Assembly (NCBI GenBank): GCA_030018895.1
Contig: JASEHM010000049.1
Span: forward strand, 1 to 7,123
DNA length: 7,123 bases
Source of the DNA: Candidatus Omnitrophota bacterium
GTDB taxonomy: Bacteria; Omnitrophota; Gorgyraeia; Gygaellales; Profunditerraquicolaceae
Direction of reading: 5' to 3'
In this document: positions 1-5,001 of the stretch, piece after piece
Position numbering within the stretch: the first letter of the stretch is position 1
Layout: the number at the start of each line of letters is the position of its first letter
Notes under the pieces: generated by a model
The model's database searches: none
Seen by the model: only the letters and a program-made list of their open reading frames with translations
What the model was told of the DNA's origin: nothing
Program-made: the position numbers and the translations under genes

Positions 1-99
1 TAGTGCGTTGACTACGCCTTCGTCGTCGCGCCTTGCATCAGGCTCAAATCTAAGCCTCCAAATCTTTCCATTACTTATGCGTAACTCAGTATATAATGT
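1..99. other. Left-edge non-coding segment, possible dispersed repeat
   Basis: No gene can be supported here. On the + strand one frame is open without a start until a stop at 107-109. On the - strand a frame without a plausible start is open to the window edge. Bases 1-40 are GC-richer than what follows and contain short reiterations such as cgtcgtcgcg (21-30), which is more like an intergenic repeat than a coding end. From about base 60 the sequence becomes AT-rich as it approaches the tRNA. A perfect TATAAT lies at 92-97, but it is too close to the tRNA 5' end to be its promoter. The repeat interpretation is a guess from composition and general resemblance. Confidence 0.25.
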
Positions 100-173
100 G
101 CGCCCATAGCTCAACTGGATAGAGCGCCAGCCTTCGGAGCTGGGTGTTGCAGGTTCAACTCCTGCTGGGCGCA
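100..173 (+). tRNA. tRNA-Arg, anticodon TCG
   Basis: A complete cloverleaf can be drawn. The acceptor stem pairs GCGCCCA (100-106) with TGGGCGC (166-172). The D stem pairs GCTC (109-112) with GAGC (122-125). The anticodon stem pairs CCAGC (127-131) with GCTGG (139-143) around loop CTTCGGA. The T stem pairs GCAGG (149-153) with CCTGC (161-165) around a standard TTCAACT loop. The anticodon TCG (134-136) reads CGA and, by wobble, CGG arginine codons. G at position 37 of the tRNA fits CGN-reading tRNAs. The discriminator is A173 and the 3' CCA is not encoded. A protein gene starts 38 bases downstream with no room for a clear promoter, so the two may share a transcript. Confidence 0.97.
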
Positions 174-211
174 TAGAGATGAGGTATTTGTATAAGATCA
201 GGGGGTTAAAA

Positions 212-1393
212 ATGAAGAAAAAAAACAAAATTCGGCTCTTCGGCATAATTTTATATTTAATAAATTTGTTTATTTTTAAATTTGCTATTGCAGAGGTCAT
301 TGTTTTAAAGTCAGGGGACAATATAGAGGCTAATATAATTGAAAAGACGGATAAATTTATAACTGTAGATTATAAAGGAATATCCATATCTTATTATATT
401 TTTGAAGTTAAAAGTATCAACGGAGAAGATGTTAGTGCGCCTCTAGCGAACACGATCTTAAGCGGGCAAGGTAAGCCGGGGGCTGAAGAGGTAAAGCCTG
501 CTTTAAAACCTGCTGATAGTGAAGTTGTTAAGATGGATATTATTAGTCCTGAGATGTATTTAAAACGGGGGATGGCTTATTATAGCAAAGGTAATTTCAA
601 CCAGGCTATTTCTGATTTTAACAAGGCGATAAAGGTAGATCCTAACTATTCTATAGCCTATGCTAAGCGCGGCCTTGCTTATTTTGAGAAAAAAGATACT
701 GCTTATGCTATTTCTGATTACACAAAAGCAATCGCAATTAATCCCCGTTATGAAGAGGCATATTATATTCGCGGTCTTGCATACGCCAGCCAGGAAAAGT
801 TTGAGCAGGCCATTTCTGACTATGCCAAGGCAATAGAGATAAATCCTGATTATGTTCAGGCGTATATTAACCGCGGATTTATTAATACTAATAAAGGTAA
901 TTTAGAACAGGCTATTTCGGATTTTGATAAGGCGCTTAAAATCAATCCCGATATTGGCGCGGTTTACTATCTAAGAGGCGCTGCCTATGCCAATAAAGGC
1001 AATTTAGGCCAGGCTATTTTAGATTATACTAAGGCAATTGAAAAGAATCCTAATGATGCCCAGTCTTATGCTAACCGAGGGCTTGTTTGTGCCTACAAGA
1101 TTGTATCCGAACGCTCGTTAAAGATTGACAAGAATTCTCCTATGGCATATATTAACCTTAGCAGCATTGATATAAATAAGGAAGAATTCAAAGCTGCTAT
1201 CTCTGACTGTAACAAGGCAATAGAAATTAATCCGAATTTTCCTGATGCCTATATCAACCGCTTAAGGGTGTATATTTTTATGAAGGAATACGATAAGGCA
1301 TGGAATGATTTGTATAAAGCAGAGGCCTTAGGAGCTATGGCCGCCCTCCAGATTTTGGAAGATTTAAAGAAGGCATCAGGAAGGGAGAAGTAA
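212..1393 (+). CDS. Secreted TPR-repeat protein
   Basis: This encodes a 393-residue exported protein made mostly of tetratricopeptide repeats, which act as protein-binding scaffolds. I chose ATG 212 over the upstream in-frame ATG at 179 for two reasons: AGGGGG (200-205) sits six bases before it, and translation from it begins directly with a signal peptide. That peptide has a lysine-rich start (residues 2-8), a hydrophobic core (9-24) and a probable cleavage after Ala-Ile-Ala at residue 27. Residues 28-71 form a small beta-rich domain (starting EVIVLKSGD), followed by a linker to about residue 111. TPR units of 34 residues follow at 112-145, 146-179, 180-213, 214-247 and 248-281, then a shortened unit at 282-308, then units at 309-342 and 343-375. 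The repeats share the motif AY..RG.AY...A-I-S-D..KAI.INP. The protein probably acts in the periplasm or cell envelope. Its partner is unknown, and its neighbours give no functional clue. Confidence 0.9.
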   Translation: MKKKNKIRLFGIILYLINLFIFKFAIAEVIVLKSGDNIEANIIEKTDKFITVDYKGISISYYIFEVKSINGEDVSAPLANTILSGQGKPGAEEVKPALKPADSEVVKMDIISPEMYLKRGMAYYSKGNFNQAISDFNKAIKVDPNYSIAYAKRGLAYFEKKDTAYAISDYTKAIAINPRYEEAYYIRGLAYASQEKFEQAISDYAKAIEINPDYVQAYINRGFINTNKGNLEQAISDFDKALKINPDIGAVYYLRGAAYANKGNLGQAILDYTKAIEKNPNDAQSYANRGLVCAYKIVSERSLKIDKNSPMAYINLSSIDINKEEFKAAISDCNKAIEINPNFPDAYINRLRVYIFMKEYDKAWNDLYKAEALGAMAALQILEDLKKASGREK

Positions 1394-1398
1394 TGATG

Positions 1399-1427
1399 TT
1401 GCAAAGTGGTTTATTTTGAGGTAAAAT
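1399..1427 (+). promoter_or_regulatory. Sigma70-type promoter for tRNA-Lys and probably the archease-rtcB-serS operon
   Basis: A TTGCAA -35 box (1399-1404, four of six consensus bases) is separated by exactly 17 bases from a TAAAAT -10 box (1422-1427, five of six). The expected transcription start, around 1434, falls two bases before the 5' end of tRNA-Lys. The promoter begins five bases after the stop codon of the TPR gene. No other promoter of this quality was noticed before the archease gene, so the operon may be read from here through the tRNA. Confidence 0.65.
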
Positions 1428-1435
1428 GATTTTAT

Positions 1436-1508
1436 GGGCCGTTAGCTCAATCGGTAGAGCATCTGCCTCTTAAGCAGAGGGTCGCAGGTCCGACTCCTGC
1501 ACGGCCCA
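1436..1508 (+). tRNA. tRNA-Lys, anticodon CTT
   Basis: All four stems pair perfectly. The acceptor pairs GGGCCGT (1436-1442) with ACGGCCC (1501-1507). The D stem pairs GCTC (1445-1448) with GAGC (1457-1460). The anticodon stem pairs TCTGC (1462-1466) with GCAGA (1474-1478) around loop CTCTTAA. The T stem pairs GCAGG (1484-1488) with CCTGC (1496-1500). Anticodon CTT (1469-1471) decodes the lysine codon AAG. The discriminator is A1508 and CCA is not encoded. The T loop is TCCGACT, so the base at tRNA position 55, almost always U and modified to pseudouridine, is C here. Five T residues follow directly (1509-1513) but without a terminator hairpin of their own. Confidence 0.96.
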
Positions 1509-1538
1509 TTTTTATACATTCGCCCACGCTCTTTAAGG

Positions 1539-1593
1539 CGGGGTTCAGTATTTCGCTCCAAGAAACTTCCCCGTCTTATGAGCGGGGAGGAGC
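1539..1593 (+). promoter_or_regulatory. Leader with hairpin that can cover the archease ribosome binding site
   Basis: The leader between tRNA-Lys and archease can form a nested hairpin. GCTCC (1555-1559) pairs with GGAGC (1589-1593), and CCCCG (1569-1573) pairs with CGGGG (1583-1587), with an internal loop of nine bases on one side and one on the other. This would bury the Shine-Dalgarno sequence (1586-1592). An upstream CGGGG (1539-1543) can pair with the same CCCCG and would leave the binding site partly free, so two alternative folds exist. These pairings are visible in the sequence. That they regulate translation is inference, and the stems are short enough to arise by chance in GC-rich DNA. 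Confidence 0.35.
1586..1592 (+). promoter_or_regulatory. Ribosome binding site deciding the GTG start of archease
   Basis: GGAGGAG lies nine bases before GTG 1602 and matches the anti-Shine-Dalgarno sequence well. It lies downstream of the in-frame ATG at 1578, so it cannot serve that ATG and supports the GTG as the true start. Confidence 0.7.
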
Positions 1594-1601
1594 TTCATTT
1601 C

Positions 1602-2021
1602 GTGAAAAACTACGAACTTATCGAACACACCGCAGATGTAGGTATCAAAGTCAAGGGTAAGGATTTAAAAAGGTTATTTAAGAATACTGCCTTGGCGATG
1701 TTTGATATCATTGCAGAAAAAAAGCCAGAAACCAGAGCACGGAAATCAGAAAAAAGGACAATAAAACAGAAAGCAGGCGATTTAGAAGAGCTTTTTGTAA
1801 ATTGGCTGAATGAATTATTGTCTTCCTCCGCGGCAGAAGGATTAATCTTTACTAATTTTATAATCTGTAGATTAGATAAAAATAACATAGAGGCAGATGT
1901 TGTTGCCCAAGATATTGGAGATTATAAAGTAAACACTGAAATAAAAGCCGCCACCTACCATGAGTTAAAATTAGGGCAGGTTAAAGGAGGTTGGCAGGCT
2001 GAGGTAATTTTTGATGTCTGA
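1602..2021 (+). CDS. Archease, activator of the RtcB RNA ligase
   Basis: This encodes a 139-residue protein of the archease family, a length typical of that family. Archease is known to speed guanylylation of RtcB and to let it turn over repeatedly. The family signature is clear: residues 5-14 read ELIEHTADVG, with the conserved His-Thr-Ala-Asp that helps bind metal. A hydrophobic helix around GDLEELFVNWLNELL follows at about residues 59-73. The typical ending comprises KAATYHEL (115-122), a GGW and a final acidic IFDV. I use GTG 1602 rather than ATG 1578 because of the Shine-Dalgarno at 1586-1592 and because the family normally begins only a few residues before ELIEHTADVG. The stop codon lies inside the start of rtcB (8-base overlap), so the activator and its target are translationally coupled. 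The role follows from family knowledge and this adjacency. Confidence 0.95.
   Translation: MKNYELIEHTADVGIKVKGKDLKRLFKNTALAMFDIIAEKKPETRARKSEKRTIKQKAGDLEELFVNWLNELLSSSAAEGLIFTNFIICRLDKNNIEADVVAQDIGDYKVNTEIKAATYHELKLGQVKGGWQAEVIFDV
2001..2005 (+). promoter_or_regulatory. Ribosome binding site of rtcB inside archease
   Basis: GAGGT lies eight bases before ATG 2014 and within the last codons of archease. The spacing favours ATG 2014 over the immediately preceding in-frame TTG at 2011. Coupling to archease translation across the overlap probably contributes as well. Confidence 0.55.
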
Positions 2022-5001
2022 ATTTCAGGAAGGCATGTTAGAAAAAATTGACGATTATAGATGGCGAATACCCAAGGCATACAAACCCGGTATGCGCGTG
2101 CCGGGGATTATCTATGCGGATGAGAAATTATTAAAGGATATCCGACAGGATAAGGCAATGGAGCAGGTAGCTAATGTGGCATTTTTGCCGGGGATAGTTA
2201 ATGCTTCTTTGGCTATGCCGGATATTCATTGGGGGTACGGTTTTTGTTTAACAGAAGATACCCGCGTATTGACTAATTTTGGTTTTCACAGACCGATAAA
2301 GGACTTTGAAAAAGATTTGAAAGGACAAAATCTTAAAATCATTGACTTGAAGTCTCAAAAGCCTGTCGAAACCCCTATTTTAAGGTTTCTAAAATTAAAA
2401 CCTAAAAAAGTTATTAGAATTATTACTAAAGGGAATAATGAAATCAAGGTAACAGATGACCATCCTCTGCTTACGCCTTTTGGGATGAGGCCCGCAGGCG
2501 GGTTGTCTTTTAAGGATAAAGTCGCTATTTTTCCTTTTCGAGGGATTCCTTATGAAGCCCCTCTTGCTAGAACAATCATATCAGAAAGAGACATCAAAAG
2601 GACATTATTGAAATTAGGTAGATATCCCCAAACACCTAAATTTAAAATAATCCTTCAAAAGTTAAAAGAGCGCGATCTCCTATCTTTGGCCTATAATCAT
2701 CCAAAGCTCCCTTATATCCTTAAGATAATGGGATTTATTTTTGGAGATGGAACAATGAATTTCATCGGCAAAAGAGGTGATGGTATAGTAGGATTTGCTG
2801 GCAAGGCCGAAGATTTAGAAACCGTAAGAAGCGATTTAGAGAAAATTGGTTATACGCCAAGCCCTTTGCATTGCCGTAAGACAAAGCTCCTGCGGTACGG
2901 CCGCGAGAAATATTATACATGCTATTCTTTTGTAGTAAACGCTTCAAGCCTGGTAGTGCTTTTAGAGACGTTAGGTGTCCCCCGAGGCAATAAAGTGCAC
3001 CAGCCTTATAGGGTTCCCGGATGGATTTTTAAAGCTCCGCTTTGGCAAAAACGTTTATTCTTAGCTTCGCTTTTTGGATGTGAGTTAAGGATACCTCACC
3101 GGAGATTAGAGAGGCGAGGATATTTTAATGCCCCGGTTTTTCCTATGGCAAAAAGTGAAGATTTAATAAATAACGGGAAAGATTTTTTAAACGATATTTC
3201 AAAGTTATTGAAGGAATTTGGAGTAAAGATAATTTGTATTAATAAGAGAAGAAGACATGTTACTAAAAAAGGGAAGGTTTCTTGGGCATTAGAATTGTTA
3301 ATTTCTCCCAAACCAGAAAATCTTTTTAATCTCTGGGGTAAGATTGGCTTCGAATATAATTTTGGAAAGTCTTTTATGGCAAATGTAGCTGTCCAGTATC
3401 TTAATCTAAAATTAAAGATACTAGAGGAAAAGGAAGAGGTAATCAATATAACTATTCCTAGACTCTTGAAAGAGAGATTAAGTTATCAAAAAATTGCTCT
3501 TCAATTGTCGTCAAATCTCTTAACCAAAAGGTTCATTATAGATATTTGTTGGAAGTTCAATAAAGGAAGGAAGATTTCTCCCCGAATTCCTTTCAGTTTT
3601 CCAGAATTTACTGATTATCTAAAAGAGGTTACAGAAAAACTAGGGGCAAGCGGTATGGTTTGGGATGAGATTGAGAAGATAGAAGAGATTCCTTGCCACG
3701 ATTTTGTCTATGATTTCACAGTTTCCCACCCCGACCATAATTTCATTGCTAATAATTTTGTTGTCTCAAATTGCATTGGCGGTGTTGCAGCCACTGACAT
3801 AGAGAATGGCGGCGTAGTTTCGCCTGGCGGCGTGGGTTTTGACATCAACTGCGGCGTCAGGTTATTAAAAACTAATTTTCAATATGATGAGATAAAAGAT
3901 AAAATTAAAGATTTAGTGTATACATTGTTTTCGGATATACCTTCTGGTGTAGGTTCAAAAGGCGATATCAGAGTAAGCGCCAGAGAGGAGCGGGAGATTT
4001 TAGTTAAGGGCGCAAGATGGGCAGTAGAAAAAGGATATGGGATAGAAGAGGATTTGGAGTGTACTGAAGAATACGGCGCAATAGCCGGCGCAGACCCTCA
4101 AGCAGTTTCAGATAGGGCATATGAAAGAGGAAAGGCGCAGTCAGGGACTTTGGGCTCAGGCAATCATTTCTTAGAGATTCAGGTTATTGACCAGCTTTAT
4201 AATCGCGATATCTGCGATGAGTTCGGTTTAAATTTAGGACAGATCACCCTAATGATTCATTCTGGTTCGCGCGGTTTAGGATATCAGGTGTGTGATGATT
4301 ATACGAGGAGTATGATTCATTGTTTGCAAAAATATAATATCAATGTGCCTGATCGGCAGCTTGCCTGCAGTCCGGTAAATTCACCTGAAGGAAAGGCGTA
4401 TTTAGGCGCAATGAAATGCGCGGCTAATTATGCCTGGGCAAACCGGCAGTGCCTGATGCATCTTACGCGCAAGGCCTTTGAGAGGGTCTTTGCTATGTCC
4501 TGGGAAAAGATGGGGATGCATCTAATTTATGACGTAACTCATAATATTGCTAAAATAGAAAAATATAATGTGGACGGAAAAGAAAAAACCTTATGTGTCC
4601 ACCGTAAAGGCGCGACTCGCGCTTTTGGCCCTGGCCATCCGGCATTACCAGAAAGATATAAAAAGACAGGCCAGCCGGTGATTATTCCCGGAGACATGGC
4701 TAGAAATTCATATTTACTCGTCGGAACTAAAAAGGCAGAGGAAGAAACTTTTGGCTCAACTTGTCATGGCGCAGGCAGGGTTAAATCGCGCACTGCTGCC
4801 TTAAAATCAATAAACCTAAATACCCTATTGAAAGAATTAGAAGGAAAAGGTATAATAGTCAAAGCCTCTGGCAGAGGGACAATTGTAGAAGAAGCGCCTG
4901 CAGCTTATAAAGATGTAAATGAAGTGGTGGATGTAGTGCATAACGCAGGGATTTCTAAGCGCGTATGCAGAATGCGGCCGTTGGGCGTTATAAAGGGTTA
5001 A
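2014..5001 (+). CDS. rtcB: RNA-splicing ligase RtcB precursor containing an intein
   Basis: RtcB joins RNA ends bearing 2',3'-cyclic phosphate or 3'-phosphate to 5'-OH ends, using GTP and Mn2+, in tRNA splicing or RNA repair. The precursor is 995 residues. Removing the intein (residues 78-586) leaves 486, close to the roughly 480 usual for the long RtcB form. In spliced numbering, the metal and catalytic residues all appear to be present. They are Asp101 and Cys104 (in GFDINCG), His209 (in GSGNHF), His240 (in MIHSGSRG), His334 (in DVTHNIA) and the guanylylated His409 (in STCHGAGR). These sit at a constant offset of five or six from the Pyrococcus horikoshii residues as I recall them. The N-extein ends in DIHWGYGF and the C-extein resumes at CIGGVAATD. 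The gene overlaps archease by 8 bases and abuts serS. With the intein in place the metal-binding residues are separated from the N-terminal part, so activity should require splicing. Confidence 0.97.
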   Translation: MSEFQEGMLEKIDDYRWRIPKAYKPGMRVPGIIYADEKLLKDIRQDKAMEQVANVAFLPGIVNASLAMPDIHWGYGFCLTEDTRVLTNFGFHRPIKDFEKDLKGQNLKIIDLKSQKPVETPILRFLKLKPKKVIRIITKGNNEIKVTDDHPLLTPFGMRPAGGLSFKDKVAIFPFRGIPYEAPLARTIISERDIKRTLLKLGRYPQTPKFKIILQKLKERDLLSLAYNHPKLPYILKIMGFIFGDGTMNFIGKRGDGIVGFAGKAEDLETVRSDLEKIGYTPSPLHCRKTKLLRYGREKYYTCYSFVVNASSLVVLLETLGVPRGNKVHQPYRVPGWIFKAPLWQKRLFLASLFGCELRIPHRRLERRGYFNAPVFPMAKSEDLINNGKDFLNDISKLLKEFGVKIICINKRRRHVTKKGKVSWALELLISPKPENLFNLWGKIGFEYNFGKSFMANVAVQYLNLKLKILEEKEEVINITIPRLLKERLSYQKIALQLSSNLLTKRFIIDICWKFNKGRKISPRIPFSFPEFTDYLKEVTEKLGASGMVWDEIEKIEEIPCHDFVYDFTVSHPDHNFIANNFVVSNCIGGVAATDIENGGVVSPGGVGFDINCGVRLLKTNFQYDEIKDKIKDLVYTLFSDIPSGVGSKGDIRVSAREEREILVKGARWAVEKGYGIEEDLECTEEYGAIAGADPQAVSDRAYERGKAQSGTLGSGNHFLEIQVIDQLYNRDICDEFGLNLGQITLMIHSGSRGLGYQVCDDYTRSMIHCLQKYNINVPDRQLACSPVNSPEGKAYLGAMKCAANYAWANRQCLMHLTRKAFERVFAMSWEKMGMHLIYDVTHNIAKIEKYNVDGKEKTLCVHRKGATRAFGPGHPALPERYKKTGQPVIIPGDMARNSYLLVGTKKAEEETFGSTCHGAGRVKSRTAALKSINLNTLLKELEGKGIIVKASGRGTIVEEAPAAYKDVNEVVDVVHNAGISKRVCRMRPLGVIKG
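2245..3771 (+). mobile_element. Intein with LAGLIDADG homing endonuclease inside rtcB
   Basis: This 509-residue insertion interrupts RtcB after Phe77 and shows the splicing blocks in order (intein numbering). Block A starts at Cys1 with CLTEDTRVLT. Block B contains Thr70-Asp-Asp-His73. Block F is around CHDFVYDFTVSHPDHNF (484-500), and block G ends in VVSN with Asn509. The first C-extein residue is Cys587, the required +1 nucleophile. Between the splicing halves lies a LAGLIDADG endonuclease domain. Its first motif, around IMGFIFGDGT (161-170), has catalytic Asp168. Its second, around FLASLFGCEL (272-281), appears to use Glu280. A stretch at about 412-431 could be a helix-turn-helix. The open frame is intact, so both splicing and homing may still work. 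Oddities are Ser508 where a penultimate His is usual, and the divergent second endonuclease motif. Boundaries are exact if the +1 Cys is as assigned. Confidence 0.95.

Noticed and set aside
92..97. Perfect TATAAT as a -10 box for tRNA-Arg
   Set aside because: The start it implies, near 104, would lie inside the tRNA, and no convincing -35 box is found at 16-18 bases upstream.
179..211. Upstream in-frame ATG for the TPR protein
   Set aside because: It adds 11 residues before the signal peptide, lies six bases from the tRNA 3' end and has no ribosome binding site; ATG 212 has one.
1509..1513. Terminator after tRNA-Lys
   Set aside because: There are only five T residues and no dedicated hairpin before them; the nearby CGCC/GGCG pairing (1521-1540) is four base pairs with no T run after it.
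1578..1601. ATG 1578 as the archease start
   Set aside because: The Shine-Dalgarno lies downstream of it, and the archease family normally begins only a few residues before ELIEHTADVG, matching GTG 1602.
1983..1991. Excellent Shine-Dalgarno AAAGGAGGT for rtcB
   Set aside because: It is 22 bases from ATG 2014, too far to act directly; it encodes part of the archease C-terminus, and GAGGT at 2001-2005 has the right spacing.
3096..3446. 116-codon - strand open frame within the intein
   Set aside because: It is a shadow of the intact intein reading frame, with no recognisable domain and no ribosome binding site noticed.
2014..5001. Two separate genes, with the middle of rtcB as a free-standing endonuclease
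   Set aside because: The frame is continuous, there is no stop or restart, and the splicing blocks and nucleophiles sit exactly at the junctions, so it is an in-frame intein.
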